The notes beneath the pieces were generated by a model, which had not been told where the DNA came from, ran no database searches, and saw nothing but the letters and a program-made list of their open reading frames with translations. 64,000 nucleotides of DNA from Crambe crambe (taxonomy: Eukaryota > Porifera > Demospongiae > Poecilosclerida > Crambeidae), in NCBI GenBank assembly GCA_963924555.1, contig OZ004583.1, positions 5,551,501-5,615,500 on the forward strand, written 5' to 3'. The stretch's first letter is position 1. The number at the start of each line of letters is the position of its first letter. Of this stretch, positions 22,867 through 34,701 are shown one piece after another. The position numbers and the translations under genes are program-made.

Positions 22867-24161
22867 ATGTTCAAAATTCAAGATATTGTGGTGATCATAC
22901 TGGCCTTTGTTCCTACAATCAATGGACAGTTATTCGCTAATGGTGAATACATAATAGCTAATATAAGTTAGCTAATGGCTAGCTATTACAATAGTAGTGT
23001 AGTACTGCATAGTTCGATAGCAACTTAGCAATGTAACTCTCTAGCTTATCTGATAAGCTGCAATAACTAGCTGATTAGCTATGTGATTGAGGGTCTTTTA
23101 TTCATCTACTTTTATTCTTCTGCTAATGATCAAAATGCCAAGCTTCAATAAAATCGCATCACAATTATGACTAGCTATTCTGTATTGCTCTTCCAGCTGA
23201 CATGGAATCCTGCATTATCTGACCAAACCTCTTTATAACTTTATAACTAGCTAGCTATGTCTGGCTCTTGAGTAATCCTTAGTCTCTGTGCAGTGCCCTT
23301 CATGATATAGCTAGCAAGATCTGTAGGATATTGAGTGTTAGGGATCTACTACCCCTATCACAGTGGGTCCACTTGTCGACTGGCTATGAAGCTAGCAATA
23401 TAGTCAAGTTTTTGAGAATAAATATCTTTTTCAAATAAAGTGAACCAGCAAACAAAAGAATGAATTTGCTCTCTTATATTAGCAAGATGATCTAATCATA
23501 GAATCATGTGAGGATGAGCATAAAGCTTAACTCAAAATGTGATGATTGTGTGTTAATGTTGTTTGTCCATGTCCTGCATTCTGTCCTATGTAACTGCTAG
23601 GGGTGTATCCCTAACATGAGACTTAGCATCAGCCAGCCTGAATGATCATAATGAAAAGAAGCATTATTAGCTATGCACCCTAGGTGAGCAATGTACATTA
23701 AACTGTACTAGCAATATAGCTACTTTAGCTATGTTATACGTAACTGTGTAACACTGTACAATTTTACTGCTGATTATTATTTTCCAATCCCTTTAGGGCT
23801 GGTACCTCTTGCTCTTGTACTAATTTTTGTCTTCATTATTTGCCTCTTAGTCTGCTGCTGTGTAGCCTGTGTAATTGTTTTTCACCTTTCTAAAAGTCGA
23901 AATTCTGCAAGGACAGGCCAAGGACGTAGAATTCGAAAGCACAGAATTCACCCTAATGATATGACGATGATTTCTACTCAAAGAACTAATACTTATCCAC
24001 AAGTTCATACAATAGCCAGTGGCGATCCTCTACCAAAACTCTCCTACCTTGAGAATCAGCTACGAGACCCCCCACTACAAGACCTCCCACTGTGTGACTC
24101 CCAGCTACAGGAAGCTCCACCTCCATCATATGATATTGCTATGCAATATCCAACTGCATAA
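22867..24161 (+). CDS. Gene A1: small type I membrane protein with PPxY tail
   Basis: Two exons, 22867-22942 and 23797-24161 (phase-1 intron), give 146 residues. Exon 1 encodes a signal peptide (MFKIQDIVVVILAFVPTING) plus about six residues. Exon 2 starts at once with the membrane segment LVPLALVLIFVFIICLLV, then CCCVAC (likely palmitoylation site). A basic stop-transfer region (GRRIRKHR) and a tail follow, with repeated L-x-D-x-x-LQ units and DSQLQEAPPPSYDIAM. PPxY is the ligand of WW domains such as those of NEDD4-type ubiquitin ligases. The mature ectodomain would be under ten residues, so a receptor role is doubtful and an adaptor role more likely (inference). A TATA-like CATATAAAGG lies about 70 bp upstream of the ATG. 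Genes B and C are paralogs with the same intron phase. Confidence 0.7.
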
Positions 24162-26443
24162 TATTACGTAGTTAGCTACAAGTTTCCCCTCCTTAGCTAT
24201 ATCTAACTCCTCTATATAAACTACTGCAAATTAAACTTCACCCCCAATAATGATTAGGGCAAGCGCGTGCAGCGAGCCCTACTGTCTAGAACGTTGACTG
24301 AAGAATCATAGCTCCCTGCATCTCCTGCTGTTCACACATGTACATAATAGCTGTGCTGTTTTTGTATCTTCAGGGTTGCAGACAAACTTTTAGTTTAAGG
24401 GTGCTATAGCTAGCAAGTGTGCATACATTAACACTGCATAGCTAATACCTGTATTTGTGAATGTTGGAGCAAAACAGGAGCCAGTTGATTTGGCCTTTTG
24501 CTTCCATTATTATAAAAGCAAATTGGAATTGGTAGGCGGCTACATGAATACATTTAACTGTCTCTCTCATGGTCTCTCTCTCGTGCTCATGTAGCTAATA
24601 AATAACTATAGCTGCTAGTTGTGTGATATTTATTCACTATAATGGCTCAAGTTACGTACTTAGAGTTACGTGGAAAGCATGGATGGAGTTCCCCAGCTAT
24701 AGCATAAGGAACTAATGTACTTTCTTGGAATCCATTATAATTTTTTTGGAGCTATATGGTCTATTGGAATGTAGAAAATGCATAATTTTATGATTCATTG
24801 AATGTGGGTATGGTCGTGATTAATTTTTATTTCCTGTGCATATCATATTAGCTATACGTCATAATACATAGCTATCCCTGGCCCCTTGCATTTAGCTAAT
24901 TGCTAGCTTCACTAGGAATTTCAAAAGGGTTAATATAACTAAACAAACTAGTTATAGAAAAAGGTGCTGAGCTATTGATCATAGTTACACAAGTGACTGC
25001 AATAAATAGAAATGTTAAGTAGGGATGGCCCCAAATTTTAGCTGGACTATGCATAACCAAGCCCAAAATCTAGCTGGATGTATATATTATGACTGCAGCA
25101 TCATATCAAAACCAAGCCGTATGGCCACCAAATCTAGCTATATACTTTGACTGCAGCATCATAGATTTTTGGGGCCATACGGCTTGGTTTGATAAGATGC
25201 TGCAGTACATAATCCAGCCACATAGATTATTGATATGATGCTGCAGTCATAGTCCAGTTAAATTTTGGGGCCATCCTTTTTTTAATTATTTGCACTCACT
25301 TGTTTCCATTCTTTTTCTTTATAATTATAACAATTCATAGATAAGTGCAGTCAAGATAATACACCCTTGAACCAAACTTCAGGGTATTTAGCAATGAATT
25401 TGTCTTCATTCAGTATTTTCTTTGTAGCCTATAGCTGCACAGGACTGAAGAGCGTTTTGTTGTCTTGAGGGAGGAGAAACAAGTAAGAATGCAGGGAGCA
25501 GCAAGCCTATACTGCAAGCAAAAGAATGTAATTACTAACCATAAATTTCCAGTGTGATACATAGTTTCAATGGGACTATATGAAATGCATTGTTTCTTTG
25601 GAATGATGAGCCTAAAATTTACAGCTATTATCTGAATAGGTGATGTTTGGATTTATCGATGCCTATTCTAGAACTTCATTTAGCAACAAGATGCCAGAGA
25701 CTGCATAGAAAAGCTTCACTGAAGGAAGAAGAGCATAGCATAGGCTTAGCTAGAAGAAACCATGCAAACGGCAATAACATGCAATTTCAAGTGCAAAATA
25801 ATATTGTCACAGATTTTCTGTGGGTGCAGGCTAGTTATTATTATTAACAAAAGTCAATCTTATGTTAACGTAGATTTTTAAACATTCTTCCCTCTTCTGT
25901 GTAGATATAATGTTTCATTGTAGCCTTCTGAGAACCTGTAGAGCAAGGGTAGAAGAGAAAGAAGAGTTTTTTAGTTTAACTGGACAACAAGTGGCCCTTC
26001 CATGTTTATAGCTACTATACAACTTCATTAACAATATTTAAATGAACAAGTTCCCCCTCCCTATCCAACCTTAAACTCTTAAAACTAAACACAGTTTACA
26101 TGTACAGTTTAACTTGATATTATTGTTGTCATGTTCAACAAAAAAATTAATATACATAGCTATGAAAATTAATTAGCTACCTTATACAAAATACTATAGT
26201 AACTATATATAAAATCTAATCACAAGAAAGCTGTAAGAACAAAAATTTATGTAGACAAGAATCATTAAAATGAATAAAGCATAGATAATTATTTTGGTTC
26301 ATGCCAAATGAACTGGGCATGGAATGATTACAATGTAAATTAGTCTTATATAGTTTTTGGAACAAAACAGTAGCAAGATTTGGGAAAGCATGCAATAGAT
26401 TTTGGGAAATATTTGGCTGCAGAGCTAACTGGGCATACATAAT
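24162..26443. other. 3' flank of A1 without genes
   Basis: This stretch aligns with 35858-38530 of the second cassette copy apart from insertions. It has no credible ORF (25647-25847 is weak and not kept in copy 2). It includes the palindromic element at 25023-25276. Confidence 0.5.
25023..25276. mobile_element. Palindromic MITE, shared by both cassette copies
   Basis: The ends GGATGGCCCCAAA / TTTTGGGGCCATCC enclose several inverted blocks (GACTGCAGCATCAT, GCCGTATGGCC). A shortened relative lies at about 37315-37530, so it was present before the cassette duplicated. Confidence 0.75.
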
Positions 26444-27023
26444 CATAGGCGGAGGAACCATGGGGGCATTGGGGGCATTTGCCCCCGTTCTTTTGCAGGA
26501 ACGGGGGCATTGCCCCCATACAAAATACAAAAGCGAGAAAAAAAAGACCATGCAGGAACAAGTAAGGGAAAAAACATTTCCGTGAAATGAAAAAAATGTA
26601 GGGATGACAATTGCTCAAAAAAGTAAGGAAACAAGGATAGGGAGTGAAAATGGAATCAATCTTTGTTCTGCATATCCAGCCAACAATCCCTACATATAAG
26701 CTACCCGATGTAGATATGTAGGGATTGTTGGCTGGATATACACAATAAAATTCCCTACCCTTGTTTCCTTACTTTTTTGAGCAATGTTCATCCCTACATT
26801 TTTTCATTTCATGGAAATGTTTTTTCCCTTATTGATATCAAAATTGTTGTTTGGCTTTTTGTAGTCTGAAATGGGCATCCAGTATTCAATAATACCCAAA
26901 GCTTCGCGCTTCGCGTGGGAGGGGGCACATCCCCCTCCCGCACTCTCCCCCTCGCAGTGGTCTCCGGCCGTGCATTACAGATAACCTTGCCCCTATACTC
27001 AAAATCATCTTCCTCCGCCTATG
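26444..27023. mobile_element. 580-bp TIR element between A1 and B1
   Basis: The ends CATAGGCGGAGGAA / TTCCTCCGCCTATG are perfect inverted repeats with the 5-bp direct flank ATAAT on both sides. The interior holds long inverted arms around 26553-26700 and 26700-26840 (ATGTAGGGATTGTTGG). Copy 2 shows the empty site near 38755, in reverse orientation. Confidence 0.85.
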
Positions 27024-27449
27024 ATAATATATAGACCTAGAAACTTGATCTGTTCATGTCTGATTATCATGTCCTACACAATCCATGCATGCATGCAGTT
27101 GTGTAACCATAGAGCTAGAACAAATCTTAATCCACCTAGCTACATAGCTATTCCCCAAACCTTCCTGATACAGCCAACCTGCAATGCAATGAACAGTGCA
27201 CAAAGACAAGGGAAATTCACATTTCAATTTTTGTGAAGCCATGCATGAAAATCTTACCCCACAAAAATTCCCCACTAGTCATAGCTACCGGTGTTATGGC
27301 TTAGCATGACAAATATTACAGCTGCTCTATAGCTTCTGCTACGTAGCTATATAGGTTTTGGGAAAATGTACTGTCTATAGCTATAAGATCCTGATGTCAA
27401 ATCTAGATATTGATTTCATGATTCACCTAGTGCAGCATTAAGAATCACG

Positions 27450-28411
27450 ATGTTTGAAATGAAAGTTATTGTGGTGATCATAGTAATATTGGCTATTGCT
27501 CCTACGATCAATGGACAAAATATTGGTGAATTATTACAGCTATAGCTAGCTATTATAGCTACAGACCTACGGTTAGCTTAGACAGCAAGTCAATGATAAT
27601 AATTTGTAGCTTCCTCCTCCTTCATTCAAGCGTTAGCTATCAATCCTATGATAAGTAGTCATCTACCAGCCATTATTCTTTACCACGTTGTAAAAGCTAA
27701 GGAATTGTAGCTATATAAATATGGCTAATTATACCTACCTCACAGTAGCTATATATAATGATTATAGCTAGCTGTAGCTTTGTAGCTAGCTGTACAGAAT
27801 TTTATCTCCAATCAGTTCAAGTTCATCCTTTTTTGTGTGTAGTGGGTCCTTTGCTTGGGCTTCTTGGCGCAGGACTCGTTACTGTTCTTACCTGTGTGTC
27901 CTGCTGTATTGGTTGTTATCGATATCATATGATCAAAAATATGAGAGAAAATGATTCCACAATGCCCCGTGCACGTCGTCTACAAAATCATGGTAATCCG
28001 AGGTGTCATGACAACAGCAACACTAGGATAACTTCTGCTCCAAGAACTATTACTAATCCTCATCAAACTGCTCCTACTCCTCCCTCAATTGCACCTCCTC
28101 CAGCTACTACACATGTACAAGACTCCCAGCTACAAGACTCTCAACTACAAGACTCCCAGCTACAAGAGGCTCCTCCTCCATCATATGAGATGGTTATGCA
28201 AAATGAAACACAAGCTCCCACTCCTCATCAAACTGTTCCTATATACATTCCTCCCCCAACTACACCTACTCCTCCCCCAACTGCACCTACTGCTCCCCCA
28301 ACTACACCTACTCCTCCCCCAACTGCACCTACTCCTCCCCCAACTGCACCTACTCCTCCCCCAACTGCACCTACTCCTCCCCCAACTATACCTACTCCAG
28401 CTACTACATAG
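27450..28411 (+). CDS. Gene B1: small type I membrane protein, PPxY and Pro/Thr repeat tail
   Basis: Exons 27450-27525 and 27843-28411 (phase-1 intron) give 214 residues. Signal peptide MFEMKVIVVIIVILAIAPT-INGQ, then almost directly the membrane segment VGPLLGLLGAGLVTVLTC with VSCCIGC. A basic segment follows, then a tail with four DSQLQ units ending in EAPPPSYEMVM (WW-domain ligand). It ends in about seven TPPPTAP repeats encoded by a 21-bp DNA repeat (28250-28400). The mature ectodomain is only a few residues. The CC-x-x-C motif and DSQLQEAPPPSY match A1 and C1. No frameshift; it is the best preserved B copy. Confidence 0.7.
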
Positions 28412-28541
28412 CCTCTGTGTAGTGAACTCTTTCTTTTATTAATAACTCATTATTCAATTACTCAATTAGTTGTTTTTTTTTATGAAGAGAAAATTGAGAT
28501 ACACAAAATAGCTATGAACTAATAATGATGTGTAAGCTTAC

Positions 28542-29520
28542 CTATTGAAACAGAGGAGAGACATAACGTTTGAAGGCAATGACAGAGTTTGAGTTTAGTG
28601 CCTGATTATTCCACAAATGGATCGAGCTTGGCACGAAAGATGACTGGAATGCAATTGACTTTTGATGTGGTTTTGGAGTAAATATATTGGGAGCTTTTCT
28701 GGAGGATGTTGTGGAGGCATAACATCTTGAGAAATATCTGTGGTTCTGTAAAGGCCAGCAATACCTCATAGCTACTGCCCCATTGTTTAGTGCATAATTT
28801 CAAGGCAAACTTTTGAACTGACTCTAAAATTGGTGGATATCTTTAGATAGGTAAGGGTCCCAGACCTGAGCAGCATATTCAAGATGTGGACAGATTTGGG
28901 TTTTGTAAAATTTCAAGCAGAGAGTCTTCTATACAGTACTCCTAACAGCTTCCTAACTTTATCACTGATGAAATCTACATGAGGAGACCATGACAGGTCG
29001 GACAAAATTATAACACCCAAGTATTTAAAGTGTGGAACTAAGTCCAGGGGTATACTGTTAATTACAAAGTAAGGGAGTATGGGAGATTTTTTTTGAGTTG
29101 TGCATGGCCTTGCATTTGCTGAAATTGAAAGTAAGACAGTTAGTATTAGCCCACTCCAAAATGAGGTCTATATCTCTTTGTAGCAGCTGAACCTCAAGCT
29201 GGTCCCTCATGACTTTATGAAGCAACATATCATCAGCAAACAAGTCTAGCAGGCTTCTATCAGACAGTGCAAGTTGAGAAATGTCATCAATGAAAATCAA
29301 GAACAATAGAGGGCCCAGCACAGATCCTTGGGGAACTCCAGAACGAACATGGATGGACTGTGATGTCACACCATTCACTACAACATGCTGGCTTCTATCA
29401 GCAAGATAGCTGTGTATCCAGGCAATAATATTAAGGTGAAAGCCACTTATCAAGAAGCAGCCTATGAGAAACACTATCAAAGGCTTTCTTTAGATCAAAG
29501 AAAATTGAGCAGCCAGAAGC
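28542..29520 (-). mobile_element. 5'-truncated non-LTR retrotransposon (reverse transcriptase)
   Basis: The minus strand encodes the RT palm: FFDLKKAFDSVSHR (near 29490, one frame off), RSGVPQGSVLGPLLFLIFID and the catalytic FADDMLL, then the thumb region. Separate frames at 28542-28803 carry the usual end (FKRYVSPLF). At least two frameshifts and the missing 5' half make it dead. Jockey/CR1-like by motif pattern. The second cassette copy lacks it, so it inserted between B1 and C1 after the duplication or was lost from copy 2. Confidence 0.85.
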
Positions 29521-30056
29521 CATTCATGTAGCTATCACAGACAGCAAAGCACTCACAGTAGATTTAGCTACCTATCTGGAAGCCCCATTGATTGCAGTAG
29601 AGAGGACAGCATTCTGCCAAGTACTTGGATATATACTGATTTCAGCCACAGCTACTACTCTACTAATGGCTGCATTGTTGGAGTTCCTACATCATTATTG
29701 ACATAAAATACACTGTACAAAAAAAATTCATTAAAGGGGTGTGGCTACATTGGAAATTTGCCTCGTGATTAGATGGCTAATAGACACTTGCCTCGTGATA
29801 CACAGACTTGTAAACTCATGCACCATTGTAATTTTAAATTGGATGGCTGCATTGTTGGAGTTAAACAACATTCATTAAAGGGGTGTGGCTACAGTAACCG
29901 GTTACAAGCGTACCCGAGCCAGTCATGCTGCAATCTATAAACTATTCATCTAGCTATATTATAACCACAACTATATATAGCTATGCCCAAAATACAATCA
30001 ACCAGGAAAGCTAATAGCTAACACATGATTTAGCTACATGCATCGGCTATCATAGT
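29521..30056. other. Spacer with short direct repeats
   Basis: No gene. The phrase ATTCATTAAAGGGGTGTGGC occurs near 29728 and 29869, and TTGCCTCGTGAT twice between. Confidence 0.5.
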
Positions 30057-30358
30057 CAGTGGCGGATCTAGTATTAGCTGGTTGTCTAGACTTTGTTATT
30101 GCAGTGTTGGCCCTCAGGCACAATGCTAAACTACCGCCAGTAGTGCATGTTAGTATATTTAACAGCATGCCACCCACAATGGTTTGTATTAGCTGGCATG
30201 TTTGTATATCTAACAGCATGCCACAAGATTGTCTGTCTGCATTAGCGAATTGCTCAAAAAAATTCTACATCAAGTGGGCGCAAAGGGTGTGGTTAAGAAA
30301 AGTGGGCGTGGCTAGGCTAATATAAACTACCCCTTTCAAAATCCTGGATCCGCCCCTG
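30057..30358. mobile_element. 302-bp TIR element with CATAGT target duplication
   Basis: The ends CAGTGGCGGATC / GGATCCGCCCCTG are imperfect inverted repeats, flanked by the 6-bp direct repeat CATAGT (30051-30056 and 30359-30364). Absent from the matching place in copy 2 (about 40490). Confidence 0.8.
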
Positions 30359-30623
30359 CATAGTGTCAAAATTTGCATGAAGGCATGTCCACACTCCAGG
30401 TTTTATGGCCCCACTTTAGCTATACAATGGATGGGAATTCCTATTGTGATTAGCTATTATGCATCATGATGGAGAATCCAAAAGATTCAGTTCTAGCTAG
30501 GGGTAGCTATATCTATAGCTGTTAGCTAATATGCTATTTTCCAAAATCTGAAGTTAGTGGAAACCCCCCAAGTGGGAAGCCAACTAACCTTTTCCTCCCA
30601 AAGCAATTATCACATGCCAATAG

Positions 30624-30685
30624 TAGCCTCGTACCCAGGCCTTATTAAAATTTTAAATTTAATAAGGCGCCTGGGTACGAGGCTA
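30624..30685. mobile_element. 62-bp palindromic insertion with 10-bp target duplication
   Basis: TAGCCTCGTACCCAGGC pairs with its complement at the other end, around an AAATTTTAAATTT-like centre. The exact direct repeat ATGCCAATAG flanks it (30614-30623 and 30686-30695). Copy 2 near 40817 has no insert. A related element lies at about 42624-42680. Confidence 0.85.
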
Positions 30686-30920
30686 ATGCCAATAGCTACA
30701 ACAGGAAATACGTACACGGTTGAAGGTCAAAGTTTGACCACAACAGTCTATAGATCTACATGTGGCTTCTGTGTGAGCTAGCCAATTACTTAGCTACTAC
30801 TGCCAATCTACACATGGCTGTAATCTTTCTTGGAATATGTTATATACTTCTCTAGTGTAAAGTGATTACTAATACCTATGTACAGTTTGTATAGCTAGCC
30901 ATTATAGACTCAGAAACAAA

Positions 30921-31603
30921 ATGTCTGCAATTATGGCCCTCGTGGTGATTACATTAGCCTTAACTCCAACCAGCCATGGACAATCAATGAATCGCGACAA
31001 TGGTAAGTAGCCTTATAACTAGCCATAGCTAATGGCTAAAAATTAGCTAAAATGACAAAACTTTATGTTAGCTTATTATTATACATCTCATAATTAATAC
31101 ATACTATTATAGCTAGAGCATTAACTGTTTTTTAGAGAGTAAATCAACTGTATTATCTAACAATAGCTGTGATGTCCTGTACATGAAGCTACAACAACCT
31201 TTTTGTTTCTATTACTGCAGCAGGTTCCATAGTTGGAGCTGTAGCTGGGGGCATAGTACTTGTCATTGGTATAATTGGCTGTTGTGTCATTTGCTTACAC
31301 TATAAACATCAAGACCCTACAAGGCCAAGACCAGAATGTGGAATACCCAGACATATTCAGTCCACCAATCCTAAGACTTCTACTCCTAGGGCTATTTATC
31401 AAAACTTTGTACTTGCACAAGATGTTATTAATGGTGATACCCTTCCACCTGGTTTCTCTACTCAACTACGAGACTCCCATCTACAGGAAGTCCCACCTCC
31501 TTCATATCATATTGCCATAAACTACCCACCTCCTCCCTATAGAACTACTACTTTATATCCAACATCAAACAAACATTGTTCTCCTTTTTCTAACCATCAA
31601 TAG
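30921..31603 (+). CDS. Gene C1: small type I membrane protein with two PPxY motifs
   Basis: Exons 30921-31002 and 31221-31603 (phase-1 intron of 218 bp) give 154 residues. Signal peptide MSAIMALVVITLALTPTSHG, about eight ectodomain residues, the membrane segment SIVGAVAGGIVLVIGIIG, CCVIC, then a tail with DSHLQEVPPPSYHIAI and a second motif PPPPYR. The intron is too short to hide an ectodomain exon of ordinary size. The frame differs from the longest open frame nearby, which is out of phase and has no signal for translation. Role inferred as membrane adaptor for WW-domain proteins. Confidence 0.65.
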
Positions 31604-31735
31604 CTTTCTCTTCTCACCTTTATTTCACTCTCAACACCACTCTAGATCTTGTCATATTCAGTTTGAGCACAAAAGTCCATATGCACTACTCATTCAAAAC
31701 TAATAACAAGTGATGTATGCAAATACGAAGCCACC

Positions 31736-32040
31736 ATGCACAGTAACGAGTCCTGTGCCAAGAAGCCCAAGCAAAGGACCCACTACACACAAAAAAGAAC
31801 AGATTGGAGATAAGATTCTGTACAGCTACATAGTAGCTAGCTATAATCACTAGCTACTGTGAGGAAATATAGCTTGTTATATCTGTGGGCTTTACAATGT
31901 GGTAATTATAGTGTAACCATAATTATGATATCAGCTAGCTGGCATAAAAGTCATCTCAGTCTCATAATGGCTGGTATAGATGCTATTAGGATTGATAACG
32001 CTTGAAGGAAATCATCATCATTGACTTGCTGACTCGATCA
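31736..32040 (-). pseudogene. Inverted fragment of gene B (B3)
   Basis: Read on the minus strand, this has B intron sequence, then the acceptor TTTTTTGTGTGTAG and the start of exon 2 (VGPLLGLLGTG, as in B2), and is cut off after about 30 coding bases. Exon 1 is not present. Its intron keeps the B1 orientation, whereas B2's intron is partly inverted. Confidence 0.75.
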
Positions 32041-32310
32041 TTTCTTGAAGGTTAGCTTCAGAAGAAAGATTCACTTTACTCCATATTCCAGTTTTATTGA
32101 TTGGGGCGAGCCTGAGCGAGCCCCACACTATAATTATATATATATATATATATAATATCGTACGTTCTATTAACGTATAACGTGGTTTTCATTCTTTGCG
32201 ACCATGCATCGGGTATGTCCTTGCGCATGCGCACCCAATGACCGGTATATTATGCGGTTCAATCTTGTTTGTTCACTAGAAATTATTGTTTGCTAGCTAG
32301 CTACTAAAGA

Positions 32311-32618
32311 ATGAATCAAGTTAAAGCTGACAAACTCAGACGTAGAAGGGGGAGAGAGCTCAGCGTGCTTCCGAGACCGCTGAACAGAAAGAAGAAAGAC
32401 TCAGAAAGCGAAGAGTACGAGATAAGGCAAGACGTGCTGCTCAAAGCACAGAGAAAAGACAGGCTACGTTAGAGCGCTTGAGGGAGAGTGCAAGTCAGAG
32501 GTTGATGTCAGAGACAGCTGAGGAAAGAGAAGCAAGGCTCCAAATCCTGAGAGAGAATGCAGACAGGAGATTGTCTTCAGAGATAACTGAGGAAAGAGAG
32601 CTACATAAAGTGAAATAA
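32311..32618 (+). pseudogene. Coiled-coil (STPR-type 23-residue repeat) fragment
   Basis: After a short MNQVKADKLRRR start and one frameshift, the frame reads ASETAEQKEERLRKRRVRD, LERLRESASQRLMSE, EEREARLQILRENADRRLSS and stops at TAA 32618. The 23-residue period with ETAEEREARL is typical of the N-terminal region of sponge and other metazoan Helitron-associated proteins (from memory). No Rep or helicase follows, so it is a fragment. Confidence 0.6.
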
Positions 32619-32842
32619 CTTTTTTGTAGCACCAAAATGCTACAAATCACACTGCTTTATCATCAGAGAAAATATTATGCTCGTCAAAAAAATATCACAA
32701 TTTGAAGGGCATTCTCGAAATCCTAAGACTGTTCTTTCAAAAACCAATTAGCTATCCCTTATTTCAGACATCAAACTGCTAATCCAACAAAGCTCACGAT
32801 ACTCGGCTATTTTCGACAATCATTGAACAGCTTAGCTATTAC

Positions 32843-33170
32843 CTTCAAGTGCAGTAGTAGGAGTAGTAGTAGAAGGAGCACTAGCAGTCAGTTGAATTGT
32901 GGATTGTTTGCCTTGGATATTGCAAGTGTAGTTCTGAAATCTAGCTGGTGAATGGTCAGAGTTGATGCAATGCTTGGTCCTGTGCTACCATTAGAGTAGA
33001 TAACAGTGTTGGACCCATCAGAAGCAGTAATAGAGTACTTTGAACTATCGATGAAGTTTACCCATTATTGCTGGTCCATGTCAAAGTGGGGGATCTAATA
33101 TGGCCAAGGACCTCGCATCTGAGTTCCACAAATTCCCCAAAATCGCCACTAACACTGGCTGGAAGTCACA
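32843..33170 (-). pseudogene. Broken immunoglobulin-like exon
   Basis: The minus strand encodes GDFGEFVELRCEVLG, PTLTWTSNNG, then (next frame) SSKYSITASDGSNTVIYSNG and STLTIHQLDF, then (third frame) NYTCNIQGKQSTIQLTAS. The Ig landmarks C, W and Y-x-C are present and correctly spaced, with two frameshifts. A Ser/Thr/Pro-rich hinge leads to a donor (GAAG|GTAAT) in phase 1, usual for Ig exons. Confidence 0.7.
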
Positions 33171-34260
33171 TTAAGTAGTGCTATTAATGGACGTAGTAGT
33201 TGTAGCTGTGCATGCTGAGCAAACTAGATAGCTAGTAGTATACTTACTGTACTTGGAAATTGCACATCATAATGTTCTTGACTGATATGAGATGGGAAAA
33301 GAATGAGTAGCTTCACATGTGTATATTTCAGCATCCAGAATTAAAGAGCTATCTTAGCTATGTACTTCATGTTGCAAACTTTATGCAATCTCCTGTATAA
33401 TTTCATCCGAAACTCAATAATGGAATAGTTACCTTACAGTTGCCCAGAATTATGGGAGAAGTATGGGCTAATCATGATGATCTTCTTACAAGAACAGCTG
33501 TCCCAAGCAATGTGTCCTCTACAATTTTGTTTTTCCCCCATCACATGCGTGTTGGATTTTTTTCTTGTGCAAGTTGTGATAACATTTATTTATAGAACCA
33601 TTATTAACTTAAAAATACAAGCTTCAAACAAAAAATGGGTTCTGTAGGTATGGAAAATAATGAAAGGATTTGAAAATAGAAACATAAAGGAAGTATGAAA
33701 TAAACATACATAGTGAACTAAACTCTCCTATGAAAAACAGAATTGAAGTATCCGATAGTGTGAAGAAAAGGTAAGGATAACGTGAGCAAGGGAGCAACTG
33801 TCCTGTGATACATGACCTTTGACCTCCATGAATGCATGGTGTACCATCTGTACCCAAAGACATCTGTTGTGTGATACATTATGATGAATTGAGTGCCCTT
33901 TAGCTGTGTCATCTGGAGGGTGAATATTACAGAGAGTGACATTATCACAGAGATCAAGAGGCACCCTTAAATGTTGTGTGTTCTGTTCACAATATTCAGT
34001 TTAGAGTAGTCATCGCTATCCAGATATCTCAAATCGGCAGAAAAACTATTTGTTATTATTATTCAGCTATAAATGACATTTCCAATGACAAAATAGAAAT
34101 AACCATTTTGAGTGATCCTGTAGGTAAAGACGTTGTGACCTGTGGCATTTTGTGTGAAATTCCTTCTATATACTGCTGGCCAAGGAGTGGATAGTTGGTC
34201 AACAAAATTTGAAGCATGGTCTTCATCATTGAAAACATATTTTAGCTAGCTAGCTATGCA
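33171..34260. other. Spacer between the two cassette copies
   Basis: No convincing gene. A minus-strand stretch (about 33730-33960) with CDNVTLCNIHPPDDTAKG may be another degraded exon, but I recognise no family. Confidence 0.35.
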
Positions 34261-34304
34261 AAAAATCAACAACAAAAAAGAAAATTGAAGCAGATCAAAA
34301 ATCA

Positions 34305-34350
<46 letters not shown>

Positions 34351-34352
34351 AA
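34305..34352 (+). repeat. (AAC)n microsatellite at the left edge of cassette copy 2
   Basis: About 15 AAC units, interrupted near the end, just before GGCCTTTAGTGGAATTTAAT. The same junction in copy 1 (about 22010-22040) has only a few such units. Confidence 0.85.
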
Positions 34353-34701
34353 CAACAGGCCTTTAGTGGAATTTAATTATAGCTATATAGAGCTAACAAT
34401 CCCAGTTAGTAGCTATTCATGCTTTGAATGACATAATTGGGGCGAACTCTAGGGAGTTGAATGAGAGGGCGCTAGCTATAATTTGTACATTCTTCCAGTT
34501 CCGTCCTTTGCAATAATTTATAGATTGTGACGTCATTGGCTAACTGAGCATGCGCGCTCGCCCCATAATGCTTTGCTTTCCCATGCCCCACAGGAATGTA
34601 AAGTAATTATTATGTGCATGCACAGTTGTCATTTACTATGGTATTCATGCATACATGCATATAAAGGTAGCAGAGGCTCTCTGATTAGCTACAATGGTTT
34701 A

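Noticed and set aside
28089-28442. 117-residue Leu/His-rich frame overlapping gene B1
   Set aside because: Out-of-frame shadow of the B1 proline repeat.
31275-31520. 81-residue frame over C1 exon 2
   Set aside because: Wrong frame; the C1 frame gives the membrane segment, CC-x-x-C and PPxY tail shared with paralogs.
33624-33964. Overlapping minus-strand frames with NVTLCNIHPPDD
   Set aside because: May be a degraded exon, but no family could be named and the frames disagree.
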